A stretch of 64,000 bases of DNA from Epiperipatus broadwayi (Eukaryota > Onychophora > Udeonychophora > Euonychophora > Peripatidae): contig JAQFVV010006197.1 in the NCBI GenBank assembly GCA_028023455.1, forward strand, positions 17,607,254 to 17,671,253, written 5' to 3'. Shown one piece after another: positions 25,731-36,905 of the stretch. The stretch's first letter is position 1. Each line of letters starts with the position of its first letter. The position numbers and the translations under genes are program-made. The notes beneath the pieces were generated by a model that saw nothing but the letters and a program-made list of their open reading frames with translations, made no database searches and was not told the origin of the DNA.

Positions 25731-27551
25731 TGTGATGTATTTTGGCCTCTCCTTAAACGAAGTCAAGAATATCTCAGCAATTATGCCCAGATAAACCTGT
25801 TAGCCACTTTATTTTCCATTCCCCACTCCTAAGTCTTCCTATATTCTGCTCCTTCCCATTTCCACAACATAATCTTTGTCAACTCTATGGCCTTTATATC
25901 TAAATCCCCCTTATCATTCTGCAAATACAGCATAAAAACCAATAATTCACTTTCTGTATAATCACTTTGTTCCTATCTATTCTCCCATAACTTCATTATC
26001 TGTACTCTTTCTGCTTTCAAGCATTTACATTCAATCAACAGTTGCCTAATATTTTCTATACCTTCCTTACACAATTTGCACACTAAATCACTCATAGTTT
26101 TCCATTTACATGTAAATTCTCTTGTTGCTAAAGATCCCATTTGAGCCTTAAACAATAAACTACTTTCCTTACTATTATCATAAATTAATTTGCATCCAAG
26201 GTTCCATTTACTTCTATATATATTTAAACTCTTCTGCAGCTCCCTATTTTTTATTAATCTCTCCAACTCCCTATTTTTTTATTAATGCTTCTATTCTTTT
26301 ATCCCATTCCTTATCACTATAACACTTAACAATCCTCCTAACACAATCATCCCACCTTTTATACAAGTATACTGATATAAATTCTTCATCCAAATCTTTT
26401 GCATATCGCATTACCTTTCTCACCCATCTTGTTACCTGCCCTTTACTCATAACCCAATTAAACACTATTTTGGCTATTCTTTTACTATCCATAAACTGCA
26501 ACCTACCAAACATTTTCATTTTACTTTTCACATCTCTCATATAAAAACTTGCCCATCCCATTTCTCCTTGAATTGCCTCCTTTGCTGTCCACATCTCTGC
26601 ATCTAATGCATTTCTTCCTACTTCCTTTTGTACTTTCTCTAAATAATCTAAAACCCTTTTACTAACACATAATGCATCATTACCATATGTTAACCCTGCT
26701 ACTGCAACTCCCTTCCATACAATTCTAGCTACATCATATTTATTATATGAAAATACTGTTAATTTCTTTACCAAACCCTTTTTTTTCTTTGCTTCATTTA
26801 CCAATTTTTTCTCCCATTCATCCAAGCAATTTTCCTGATTACATAAGATGATTCCCAAATACCTATATCTATCCACCACACTTAACTTTATATCCCCCAA
26901 TAAGAATTCTACATCTTCTCTTTCCCCAGTATTAACCATCATTATATTTGATTTTTCTTCACTAAATTTAAACCCCATCTCTTTACCCACCCTTGCACAT
27001 GTCCTCAACATAATTTCTGTATCTTCTCATCTTTCTGCCCACAAAAAGATATCATCTGCAAAAAAAGACCCGACAAAGTATGTACTTCCTTGCCACCTAT
27101 TAACAGTATCTCTACCCCTCTTCCTAGTCTTTCTATTGCTTTCTCCATTTCACTCAAATACAACAAAAATAATATAGGTGACATAGGGCATCCTTGCCTT
27201 AATTCCACCCCATTTTTAACTTTAACTGATTCTATATCCCTTAATTGGTAAGTATCATAATTATTTTCATATAATTTCTTAATAATATTTACTAAAGCTT
27301 CATCCATTTCCAAATTTGCTAACCTTACCCATAATATATTTTTATTTACTCTATCATATGCTTTCTCTATATCTATAAACCTCATATATAACGATCTACC
27401 TGAATACCTACACATCTCCATAAGTTGTGTAACTACAAACAAACTATCTCCTAAACACCTATCTGACCTACAACCTCCTGGCATTTCCCCCACTATATTA
27501 TTCTCTTCCATCCATTTTACAACTCTTCCAGCTACCATATATGAAACAACT
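25731..27551 (-). mobile_element. LINE B copy A, 5'-truncated, nested in the RTE
   Basis: It lies in the opposite orientation to its host. The 3' UTR (25,731-25,970) matches the copy at 32,820-32,900 (GCATAATTGCTGAGATATTC on -). The 5' end is cut within the RT domain at SYMVAGRV. TTATA is present at both borders (25,726-25,730 and 27,552-27,556), a short target duplication or microhomology. The RTE reading frame (..VYQELY then NKEQ..) is restored when the segment is removed. The insertion is therefore younger than the RTE copy. Confidence 0.8.
25973..27538 (-). pseudogene. LINE B reverse transcriptase and C-terminal Cys/His motif
   Basis: RT domain on -: WMEENNIVGEMPGGCRSDR (motif 1-2), LYMRFIDIEKAYDRVNKNIL (motif A), GVELRQGCPMSPILFLLYL (motif B). 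FADDIFLW (motif C) is reached only after a one-base loss in the T-run near 27,065 and is followed by a TGA. Then come SNIMMVNTGER and YRYLGIIL (thumb), LTYGNDALCV, and at the C-terminus a CKLCKEGIEN..LLIECKCL zinc-knuckle-like motif. Apart from one frameshift, that TGA and a stop near 26,268, the frame is open for more than 500 codons. This is the best preserved element in the window. RT copies the element's RNA at the nicked target. Confidence 0.85.
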
Positions 27552-29083
27552 TTATAATAAAGAGCAAGTGCCTCCTGTACCTATTATATCTTCCGAATTG
27601 CCCAGAATTTTGAATGAGGAAGTGAGACATGCAATTAAATTTATGAAGAAAGGGAAGACTTCAGGTAATGATGGGATTATAATTGATATATTAAAAGAAG
27701 CAAGTGAAGAAATAGAATTTTTTTTAGCAAAGTTATATACCAAACGTCTAAATAATAAAGATGTACCAGATGATTGGAAGAATGTAGTATTAATATTAAT
27801 ATTTAAAAAGGTGATAAAGAAGATATTAGAAATTATAGACCTATCAGTCTTTTATCAGTTTTATACAAAATTTTTACTAAGATAAATTACAACTCGTCTA
27901 CAGAAAACACTGGATTTCCACCAACTAAGAGAACAAGCTGGATTTAAAAATGGTTTTAGTACAGTATATCATATTCAGGTATTGAGAGAAATTATTAAAA
28001 GAGCAAATGAATATGAGTTGCCATTATGCTTAGGATTTGTAGACTATGAAAAGGCATTTGATTCTATAAACATTTCTTCAGTGATTAAAGCATTGGATCA
28101 TCAAGGTGTAGATCCAGGGTATTGTCATATTTTAAAGAATATTTATAAAAATGCAACAGCAACAATTAAATTACATAATGATAGAAGGAAAATCAACATT
28201 GAAAAGGGTGTAAGACAGGGTGACTCCATATCTCCAAAATTTTTTACAGCAGTGCTGCAAGAAGTATTTTGTGGATTAAAATGCGAAGCTAAAGGAGTGA
28301 AAGTAAATGGAGATTATTTAAGTCATTTAGATTTTGCAGATAATGTAGTTGTTTTTGCAAATAATGCTTTAGAGCTACAGGAAATGTTGCAGGAGTTATC
28401 AGATGAAAGTAGGACTAAAGATAAATGTTAAAAAGACTAAAGTAATGTTTAATAGATTTTCTCAAAATATAAAAATAAAGATCGATTATGATGAGTTAGA
28501 AGAAGTTAACAGTTACAAATACCTTGGTCAGATTATTAGTACAGATGGAAATATAATGGATGAAATTAATCATAGAATTAAACTTGGTTGGAGTGCTTTT
28601 GGCAGAAATAACTTGATACTAAAAGAAAATATGCTTTTGTGTTTGTAAAGGAAGGTTTTTAATAAATGTGTTTTGCCAGTTCTTACTTATGGATCTGAGA
28701 CTTGGACACTTAATAGAAGAGCAATACAGTGACTTCAGACTACTCAAAGAAGTATGGAGAGATGTATGTTGGGAGTAACAAGAAGAGATTGAAAACGCAA
28801 TGTATGGGTAAGACAACAAACAGGTGTTACTGACCTTATTGAAAAAATTAAAAGATTGAAATGGAGTTGGGCTGGACATATTGCTAGAAGAGATGATAAT
28901 AGATGGACAATTGAAATTTTAAACTGGATCCCAAGAGATTGTAAAAGACCCATAAAGAGACCACATGTGAAATGGATGGATGAAATAAGAAAGTGTGCAG
29001 GGATAATGTGGAGAAGTAAAGATAGGAAAAGATGGATTGAACTTGGAGAGACCTTTATCCTGCAGTGGATTGATAATAGTTGA
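27552..29083 (+). pseudogene. RTE reverse transcriptase domain (3' of insertion)
   Basis: Order: NKEQVPPVPIISSELPRIL, KFMKKGKTSGNDGI, then a break, [36 protein letters not shown] (motif A), GVRQGDSISPKFFTAVLQEV (motif B), HLDFADNVVVFANN (motif C), KTKVMFN, YKYLGQIIS, GWSAFGRN, then on past stops LTYGSETWTL, ERCMLGVTRRD, RLKWSWAGHIARRDDNRW and GETFILQWIDN. Motif C reads A-D-N where active RTs have A-D-D, so the catalytic site is lost. A frameshift near 28,420 and stops at about 28,646, 28,730 and 28,790 also break it. Confidence 0.9.
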
Positions 29084-29095
29084 TGATGATGATGA

Positions 29096-29572
29096 TATAT
29101 ATTTAAAGTTTATTTTATAAATGTAAGCATTAATGTAAATAATGATGGCTTTATAAAATGAAATCACAAATAAATACTATTGGGTAAAAAATTAATAATC
29201 TTTGGGTAAAGCTATATTACTTGATTTTCAGCTCTAATAAAATAGTAAGAACTAAGGAATAAAAAAAAACCATATAATGATACTTCTTGTTTTTTACTTT
29301 AAGAATGGCTGGACCATACTAAAGTAGATAACTATTAAAAGTCACGCTGATTTTATTCATATGTGCATCAAGACATTGCATTAGTTTAATTTAGTTGTAG
29401 TCTATAATATTTAAATATTAGATAGGAATTTTGAACACACCAATGTGACAGATGTAGTTAGATTTATTAAATATGTTTCTTAATTATGATACCACATTCA
29501 TGTTCTATTAAAGTCAATTGATTTAATATATACATGCCCTTCTTTCATTTATACAGTAATAATGTTTTATTG
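29096..29572. other. AT-rich non-coding DNA
   Basis: Nothing recognisable. Confidence 0.45.
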
Positions 29573-30060
29573 AAGATTTGTGATGATGGGGTTCTAGTTG
29601 TATTTTTGTATTAGATTATTTCCATCATCTAATATGTATACTGAATGTCTTTAGAAAAAATTTAACTTTATTTAAATATTCCAAATACATTCAACTGTTA
29701 GTAGTAGCACATCAAACAGGTTAGTATATGCACAATGTTTTGAGAGGTATTATTCTCCCTCTTCTTCAGGTGTTGCTACCCTGACCAGTGACAGTACTAG
29801 CATGGGATTCAAATGTGGATCCTTAGATTCTTGAGTATTCTCAAAACTCTTAAGGGTCCAGGTTTGAATGCCATGCTAGTACTGTCAATGGTCAGGCCAC
29901 TAAAGAGGGGAGAATATTACCTCTCTAAATGTTTTACATATATTAACTTGTTTGAGGTACTATTACTAACAGTTGGAATATTTAAATAAAATTAAATTTT
30001 TCTAAAGCCATTCAATACACATATTAGATGATGGAAATAGTCCAATATAAAAATACAACA
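29573..30060. mobile_element. Family F foldback element, ~490 bp
   Basis: A long inverted repeat with a very short centre near 29,840. The left arm 29,597-29,835 (GTATTTTTGTATTAGATTAT, then TTCCATCATCTAATATG..) pairs with the right arm 29,850-30,059 (..CATATTAGATGATGGAA, AAAATACAAC). Each arm contains the conserved words CTCCCTCTTCTTCAGGTGTT, GACAGTACTAGCATGG and CCTTAGATTCTTGAG. Other copies are at 8,590, 44,930 and 58,919. It has no ORF. Its mechanism may be like that of the Penelope-type foldbacks (see findings). Confidence 0.75.
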
Positions 30061-30299
30061 ATTGCTGTAATAGTGTTTATTAATTTTGATGCTTGAACTC
30101 ATTACCTCTACCAAAGGATTTAAATAACACTTGTGACTAGGTAAATGAATACCAGGACATTGAAGAAGCATTGCTTCCACATAAACACTTATGTTGCAGA
30201 CTTCAATTTACTTTCTTTTATTTAATATTAACACCTTTTTGTACAGAACTATTACTTTTTTTTATTTAGCAAATTTTGTGCCTGTTTTATTTATTGGAC
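30061..30299. other. AT-rich non-coding DNA
   Basis: Nothing recognisable. Confidence 0.4.
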
Positions 30300-31100
30300 T
30301 TGCCGCTGGGTATTTTCATTTCATATTGATTTGCATTTGGCTTTGCGCTTGCCTTTGATTTGCTATTTATTGTTTTTGCCTAAAATGCTTATCGCCGCGG
30401 TCTACTTTTCTTTTATTGTATTTAATGCATATTTTGTGCATAAAGTTTTACTATATATTTTTTATAATTGTATTAACATAAAATAATAATATATTTTTTA
30501 TATAGCTAAATATATCATGTTTTTCACTTTATTAATATCTACTTGAAGTTATGATATCAAGAAAAATTGCGGACCTTATATTTTTTTTTATCGGTCAAGT
30601 TATTTTTTCGCTCATTGCTAAGTACTAAGTGATGACATCAAGTGGGTTTACGTATGTTTATATTTGCGTTGAAATTCTTCTACGAAAAATAGTATGCAAT
30701 AAAGAAAACTTCTAATTGAGATATTAAGCATTTGTAAGCAATATCAAAGAACTAAATATTACAAATATTTTTAAAACCGTATCTCAAACAGATTAACTTC
30801 AATTTGACACAAACTTTGTCTCATTAATATTTTTTACAATAATTAAAGCAAAGGTTTATTTTATTTTCAGTTTAACAAAATTATCGCTTATATAGTTCAG
30901 TCAGTTTTATCGACATTATCCCATGCGATGCTTTCTATCAATTGTATTTTGATGATAAGGAACTAATCGGATTTGAATTCTAAAAAGATAATTTTCGAGT
31001 GCACTTTAAAACACGTGAAAATAGCTTGATATCAAAATGTAAGTGATAACTATTTTCTACATACATTTTTATACGTATATATTTTTTAAATCTAAGATCG
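30300..31100 (+). promoter_or_regulatory. CpG-richer non-repeat stretch, possible promoter / first exon
   Basis: CG dinucleotides are frequent here (about 20 in 800 bp, e.g. ATCGCCGCGG, TTTATCGACATT, ATGCGATG, AACACGTG), while most of the window has almost none. A consensus splice donor AAAAT|GTAAGTGA lies at 31,038/31,039. In many invertebrates, unmethylated 5' gene ends keep CpG. It could be the untranslated first exon of the + strand gene whose coding exons start at 47,469. There is no direct proof, and it could equally belong to another gene or be a repeat. Confidence 0.3.
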
Positions 31101-31776
31101 TCGTTATATTTTAAACTGCATATTTATTTATTTTTGTTATTATTGGTATTATATTTATTACAATATATAAACTTTGGTACTTTTGTTTTTAAGGATATTA
31201 ATACCAGTCTTTTTTTTAAAAAAAAAAAAAAATACGAATTTAATTACGATAACCTGTTTGGAATATAACACCATATTTATTTACTGTATTATGGCTTGGT
31301 GAAATTAATAAATTTAGTTTTGTTTTTTTATTTAAAAGATAAAAATATTTAACTATGGTAAGATTCAGTTTGGTCTATTTTAATTAGTTAATTCATGATT
31401 ATGTTTACGAATATAATAAAACTTTAATTATAATTCTTGTAAGTGTTATGGGGAATCATTTTCAAGAGGTTCTCCAGTCACAATCACCTGATTAGATGAT
31501 TTCATACATCGATTGGGTGTATTAATCTCCGGTTTCGACAATCTAAATTTAAAAGTGTCTTAACTTTGTCTTTAGATAGTTTTCATATTATATATATAAG
31601 AATTAAGAATATCAGACTTTAAAAATATGAAGACACGCATTATGAATAATTATTAAAAAGTATGACGATACTTACACCGAGTATTTAATAACTCTCTTTA
31701 AATTTCATTATTGATTGTGCGATGTATTGAATAACTAATCTAGTACTATAAATAAGGAAGTGTACAAACATGTTTA
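31101..31776. other. AT-rich non-coding DNA
   Basis: Nothing recognisable. Confidence 0.4.
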
Positions 31777-31886
31777 GTTTTTTTTTTTCTCATGTGTCAT
31801 AACACCAGCCGGGAAGCGAACCCGCTAACCCGGGACAACTGCTTGCAAAGCAGCTGTTTCTGACCTCTCGACCACCAATGCTTGAC
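31777..31886 (-). repeat. tRNA-Ala(TGC)-like SINE (family T, copy 2)
   Basis: Read on -: GCATTGGTGGTCGAGAGG (A-box region), an anticodon arm GCTGC-TTTGCAA-GCAGT that pairs fully and presents TGC (Ala), a T arm CGGG-TTCGCTT-CCCG with B box, then GGTGTTATGACACATGAG and poly-A. The 3' module matches copies 1 and 3, but the tRNA part is better preserved. The acceptor stem does not close, so it is a SINE and not a tRNA gene. No clear target duplication was found. Confidence 0.7.
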
Positions 31887-32780
31887 AGTTATTTCTTTTT
31901 TAATAACATTAAGCGTCAATTTGTACAATTGGAATTGATAGAATAATTATGTACATATGGCAATTATGTTACTGCTGTGTCCTGAGGGTCTCTAAAGACC
32001 AGTCAGGGAGCTAAATAAAGAAACAATATACTGTACTTCGAAATGTATATATAGCAAGATTTATTTAATAACAGTAATATAATGTAAAAACAATATAAAA
32101 AGGTAATAGTCCATTAATATTCGTATGCTGTTTATTTTTCTCGGATGAAGATAGTATTTTCCCATATCTGGAGTAATCCAGTTATTAATTATTTGTGCTT
32201 CCAAATCAAATGACCCTTGAAACACAAATAAGCATATCTAATTTCACATATAGAATAAATCTATTAAAGTTCGCTATATCAGTGCTTGCTTCGGCACATA
32301 CAATTTATACATTATATATCAACCACCTCCGTTTCCAACTTGTCTCTTGTGGTTTGGTTAAGCTTTATTTAATTTCTCTTTGCTGGTAATAATCTTTTCA
32401 ATACACAAACAAGTAATTGCTTCTTGCTTGCAATTACTCCATTTCAGATTTGATCATTGCTAATCTATCATTGACCATTTTTTACTACTCATCATTTTAT
32501 TCCAGTCTAATCATTTTAGCTGCTTTTTCCTTCTTATTTACCAGGGATAAATATATACAATCTAATTTATTTGCATACAAATTCTATTCTAATTTAATCT
32601 ATAATTTTGGGACAATCTCTCTACCAATTTCTAGAGTAATTTTCCAATAAAGAGAATTTATTAAAGTGAAGAAATCCATGCATATTTATTTACAAAAATA
32701 AATAATTTTTTATTTACATATACAGTTTTAGATGCGTGGATATTTCAGTTACATTTAATAGTAATTACATTACGGATGAT
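31887..32780. other. Unclassified non-coding DNA
   Basis: A patch at 31,970-32,030 (CCTGAGGGTCTCTAAAGACC, then AATAAA) resembles the right side of the 11.2-12.2 kb block and might be a decayed retroelement end. The open frames at 32,195-32,389 and 32,417-32,650 show no domain. Confidence 0.3.
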
Positions 32781-32919
32781 AAATCAGTGTAATAATAATA
32801 ATAATAGAAGTACAACCATACGGTGTGCATGCGATGCGTTGTGGCTTCTTTTTTGGAGTCGGGAATCTCTCAATCACTATGCCCAGAAAAACTTGTTATC
32901 CACCTTCCCTTTCCATTCC

Positions 32920-34260
32920 CCACCCTGTTTTTCACATATTCTTCTCTATCCTGTTCCATCCCATTTTCCACAATATAATCTTTATCAACTCCATCGTCTT
33001 TATATCTAAATCCCTCTTATCATTTTCTAAACCCAGCATAAAAACCAAGAATCCACTTTCAGTATAATTACTTTGTCTGTATTTATTTTTCCATAATTTG
33101 CAGACATTTATATTCAATTAACAGATGCCTAAAATTTTCTATGCCTCCCTTACATAACTTGCAGATTAAATCACCCATATTTTTCCATTCATCTGTATAG
33201 TCCCTTGTTGCTAAAGATATCACTCATAACACAATTAAATACTATTTTGGCTATTCTCTTATCCATAAATTGTAATCTACTGAACATTTTCACTTTTCTT
33301 TTTGCATCTCTCATATGAAAACTTGACCACCCCATCTCTCCTTGAATTGCCTCTTTTGCCATCCTTATATCTGCATCTAATGCATGTCTTACTACTTCTC
33401 TTTGTATTTTTTCTAAGTAATTTAACACCCCTTTACTAACACATAACACATCAGTACCATATGTTAACTCGGCTACTGCCACTCTCTTCCATTCAATTTT
33501 AGCTACATCATATTTATTATATGAAAACACTTAATTTCTTTATCAAATCCTTGTTTTTGCTTCATTTATTATTTTCTCTCATTCATTCAAGCAATTTCTC
33601 TGATTACTTAAGATATTTCCCAAATAATTATATCTATTCACCACACTTTATATTCCCCAAATTTTCTCTCCTCTTTCTCCAGTATTAATCATCATTACTT
33701 TTGATTTTTCTTCATTAAATTGAATCCCCATCTCTTTACCCACCCCTGTGCATGTTTTTAGCATAACTTCCATATCTTCCTTACTTTCTGTGTGCAAGAA
33801 GACATCATCTGCAAAGAGGAGACCTGATAATCTATATACTCTCTTGCCACCTATTAGTGGTATCTCTATCCCTCTTCCTAATCTTTCTATTGCTCTCTCC
33901 GTTTCTCTTAAATATAACAAAAACAAAATAGGTGACATAGGTATTCTTGCCTTAGTCCCACTTCATTTTTAGCTTTAACTGATTCTATATTTCCTTATTG
34001 ATATCTATAGTAATTATTTTTATACAATCTCTTAATAAGATCCATTAAAGTACTGTCTCTTTCCAAATTTACTAAAATTACTTTATAATCTATTTTTATT
34101 CATATCTATAAGTTGTGTAACTACAAGTAAACTATCTCCTATCTAATCAAAAACCTCCTTGCATTTCTCCCACTATTTTATTCCATCCATTTTGCGACTT
34201 TTCAGCCACCATATATGTGAAAACTTTATATAACATTGATGTTATCATTATCAAGCTATA
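32920..34260 (-). pseudogene. LINE B copy B reverse transcriptase region
   Basis: Parallel to copy A: YMVAEK near 34,215 (start of RT), MSPILFLLYLRETERAIERLG (33,870-33,938, motif B), LFADDVFLHTES (33,800, intact catalytic F-A-D-D), SKVMMINTGERGE, FSYNKYDVAKIEWK, LTYGTDVLCVSKGVL (33,440), and further on ICKLCKGGIENFRHLLIE, in which the His replaced in copy A is kept. A deletion removes the sequence between about 33,228 and the Cys motif, relative to copy A. Confidence 0.8.
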
Positions 34261-34831
34261 ATTGCTTAACTTTCTATGATCTTTACCCTTTCCTTTAAAT
34301 TGTAGGCTTGTATTATTTCAACTATCTGCAAATTCACTCTTCTGTACTATCTTATTTAAACATGATAATAGGTTTAATTTTGTTTTATTTGCTAAATTCA
34401 TTTCTACCTTTGCTGCCCATTCATCTAAACTTCTTGCGTTTCCACTTTTCAATTTCTTCCCTACTTCATTCAATTCATTTTCTGTAAACCTAGCATACTT
34501 TCATGTTTATCACTCTGCCCTTCATCTTTTCTATATTTATTACATACTTATATAAGATTGTCCTAATTCTTCTCTAGAACTACACTCTATTCCCTCATCA
34601 TCTAGTAATACTATTTATCTCTCCTCTACATTCCTTTTAATGTATTTCCAAAATTTCAGTTACTTCCATCTCTTTCACTTTTATTAATATCCTCCAACAA
34701 TTTACTATTTAATTTCATTCTATCTCTATAATTATCTATTTTAACCAACTTCTTTTTTTTTTTAAAATACTTTTCCCATTTAACATTAACATCTTTTTCA
34801 CTTTCTTTGTTCTTAATAGTACACATATTCT

Positions 34832-35149
34832 TCACATGCTTTTTTCCTCTTTTACACTTTTACTAACTCTCACTTTTCTATTTCTTTTATTCTTCTGTAT
34901 ATTATCATCTAAAACCCTATTTGCCACTTTTTCTACTTCACCATACCATTCCTTATATTCATCCCCAATCAACTCTTCTATGATTTCTTCAACTTTTATT
35001 TTATATTCTTCTAACTTATTTTCATCATTCATTCTCCTTCCACATCTTTCACTATCCTTTCTACTTTTATTACTATTTTCCATCACATTATTAACCTTTT
35101 CTATAATAAATAAATTATGATCACTTTTACATACTCTCTTCATTATCAA
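34832..35149 (-). pseudogene. LINE B linker between endonuclease and RT
   Basis: An open stretch of 105 codons, very rich in Glu/Lys, predicted helical (DENKLEEYKIKVEEIIEELI, WYGEVEKVANRVLDD). Regions like this join endonuclease and RT in many LINEs. It starts just after SDHNLF, which fits the terminal S-D-H of the endonuclease, so this piece places the domain border at about 35,120. Confidence 0.65.
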
Positions 35150-35950
35150 TTACTTTAATTTTTCATACTTTATTCATACCCTCTCTCTAATAATAAATAA
35201 TCTACTGTGTAAAATATATTATTTCTAGACCATGTGTATTGTCACTCGCACATATTTGATAAATTTCCAATGCTCAAATTCACTCTGAGAAAAATTCTTC
35301 AAAAGCTACCCATTCTTGATATCTATATCATCAAATTCTTCAATACGCCTATTCATATCTCTTATAACCATTATTTTATTCTCCCTTTTTTGAAATTCTT
35401 TATATCCTTAACTAGGCATTCATATATGCTACTGTTTCACTCCTTTATAGTTTGACTATCTGATCTCTAATGGCTATATACACTATAGCCACCATCCATT
35501 CTTGTCTTCCTAACCTTATCTCAAGCCACAAATGTTCTTGACATTTAACAGAATGTAAATATTTTTTTGGTCATAACTGCTATAATACCACCCCTTTTTT
35601 CTTTTCTATTTATACCCTGCCATACCAAGTCTTCCAGTATAGGTTTTTCTTCTCTTAGATATGTTTCCACTATGGCTAGGCTTTCTTTAATTCCAACCAC
35701 TTTTCTGATTTCCTACCATCTTGCATATTCAAATATCCAATTTTAACAATTTCTTCTTTACTAACTATTCTTTTATAAATTTTTTTGACTCTTTCTTTTC
35801 CATTACTTTTGTAAGTTACTTGCTACCATTAATTTTACAGACCCATTCCCTCTCCACAACTACCCTTTGTTTATTTCTTGCATACGGTCCATTCTTCTTT
35901 TTGATAATACTGCAATTAACCCCCATAAGTTTCCGAACTATCATATTCTT
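35150..35950 (-). pseudogene. LINE B endonuclease relic
   Basis: On -: QDGRKSEKW-like words near 35,720, VETYLREEKPILEDLVWQG (normally V-E-T-H-L-R, catalytic Glu kept), GGIIAVMTKKIF, then VIRDMNRRIEEF near 35,380 (normally V.GDFN..I), before the S-D-H at about 35,120. The order and spacing suit an APE-type endonuclease. Several frameshifts and stops break it. Confidence 0.6.
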
Positions 35951-35954
35951 TATA

Positions 35955-36115
35955 AGTAAAACTGCCTAAAACTTCATTTCCTCGTTTTGCTAAGTACAAT
36001 CCATCTATATAACTCTTATTAATAAAAAAATCCCACACATTCACAAATATAACATTCATTTCTCACACAATTTTTTCAATCTCTCATTTATAGAACATAC
36101 CCTAACTAGCATATA
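35955..36115 (-). pseudogene. LINE B ORF1 end: SGNH-hydrolase-like (esterase) segment
   Basis: On -: INERLKKLCEK, a +1 frameshift, then NVIFVNVWDFFINKSYIDGLY and LAKRGNEVLG. This matches the C-terminal part of SGNH/GDSL hydrolase folds, where the catalytic Asp-His lie in a 'DGLHLN..G' motif. Here the His is Tyr (DGLYL). Such esterase-like ORF1 proteins are known in some non-LTR clades. The N-terminal Ser block is missing or unrecognisable. Confidence 0.5.
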
Positions 36116-36189
36116 TCGTCGAATTTTGGTAATAATCCAACCATTCCTACTTTTCCTTTAATCTTAGTCAAATTACTAATCAAATCTAT

Positions 36190-36905
36190 AAACTACTTTC
36201 CTTACTATTATCATATATTAACTCACACCTAATATTCTGTTTATTTCTATATATATATTTAAACTCTTTTTACTCTCCATACTATTTCTCCATCTTTTTA
36301 ACTTCCTATTCTTTATTAATAAATCTATTCTTTTATCCCATTCCTTACTACTATAACACTCAACAATCCTTTTAACACAATCATCCCATCTTTTGTACAA
36401 ATATACTGATATAAATTCTTTATCCAAATCTTTTGCATACCGCATTACCTTTCTGACCCATCTTGTTACATACCCTTTACTTTTAACCCAATTAAATACT
36501 GTTTTGGCTATTCTTTTATTATCCATAAACTGCAATCTACCAAATATTTTCATTTTACTTTTTGCATCTCTCCTATGAAAACTTGACCATCTCATTTCTC
36601 AATGCATGTCCTCCTACTTCCCTTTGAACTTTTTCTAAGTAATTTAATACTTCTTTATTAACATATAATGCATCATTACCATATGTTAACCTTGCTATTG
36701 CAACTCCTTTCCATATAATTCTAACTACATCATATTTATTATATGAAAACACTGTTAATTTCTTTACCAATCCCTTTCTTTTCTTTGCTTCATTTATCAA
36801 TTTTTTCTCCCATTCATCCAAATATTTTTTTTTGATTACTTAAAATAATTTCCAAATAACTATATCTATTCACCACCCTTAACTTAATATCTCCCCAAAA
36901 AACTT
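36190..36905 (-). pseudogene. LINE B copy C, post-RT fragment
   Basis: On -: DEWEKKLINEAKKRKGLVKK, FSYNKYDVVRIIWKGVAIAR, LTYGNDALYVNKEVL, then a deletion, KMKIFGRLQFMDNKRIAKTVF, WVRKVMRYAKDLDKEFISVY and IYDNSKESSL. It is colinear with 26,150-26,830 of copy A. The orientation is the same as copy B and it lies next to it, but it contains a repeat of sequence already in copy B. It is therefore a separate insertion or a duplication. Confidence 0.8.

Larger units (their letters stand above)
24085..29095 (+). mobile_element. RTE-type non-LTR retrotransposon, interrupted and inactive
   Basis: A 5' leader (24,085-24,460) is followed by one ORF with endonuclease then reverse transcriptase, ending in ILQWIDNS and a (GAT)n-like 3' tail (29,080-29,095), the usual end of RTE elements. 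Without the 1.8-kb insertion at 25,731-27,551 the element is about 3.2 kb, the normal RTE length. The leader and start of the ORF recur at 41,290-41,740, which helps fix the 5' border. The ORF is broken by frameshifts near 24,565 and 25,150, others between 25,170 and 25,410, one near 28,420 and several stops after 28,640. The protein is of the kind often annotated in animals as 'craniofacial development protein 2-like'. Confidence 0.9.
32791..36150 (-). mobile_element. LINE B copy B, near full length, inactive
   Basis: Reading on - from 36,150 to 32,791: the end of an SGNH-hydrolase-like ORF1, an APE endonuclease, a charged linker, RT, a Cys/His C-terminal motif, a 3' UTR, and an (ATT)n tail (32,791-32,806). 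About 3.4 kb remain, with many frameshifts and stops. Combined with copy A it gives the domain order of the family. The domain set resembles CR1/L2-like or related non-LTR clades. I do not assign a clade. Confidence 0.8.

Noticed and set aside
31777-31886. Functional tRNA-Ala gene
   Set aside because: Anticodon and T arms pair, but the acceptor stem does not and a SINE tail with poly-A follows.
36190-36905. 5' continuation of LINE B copy B
   Set aside because: It repeats post-RT sequence already present in copy B, so it is a separate fragment.
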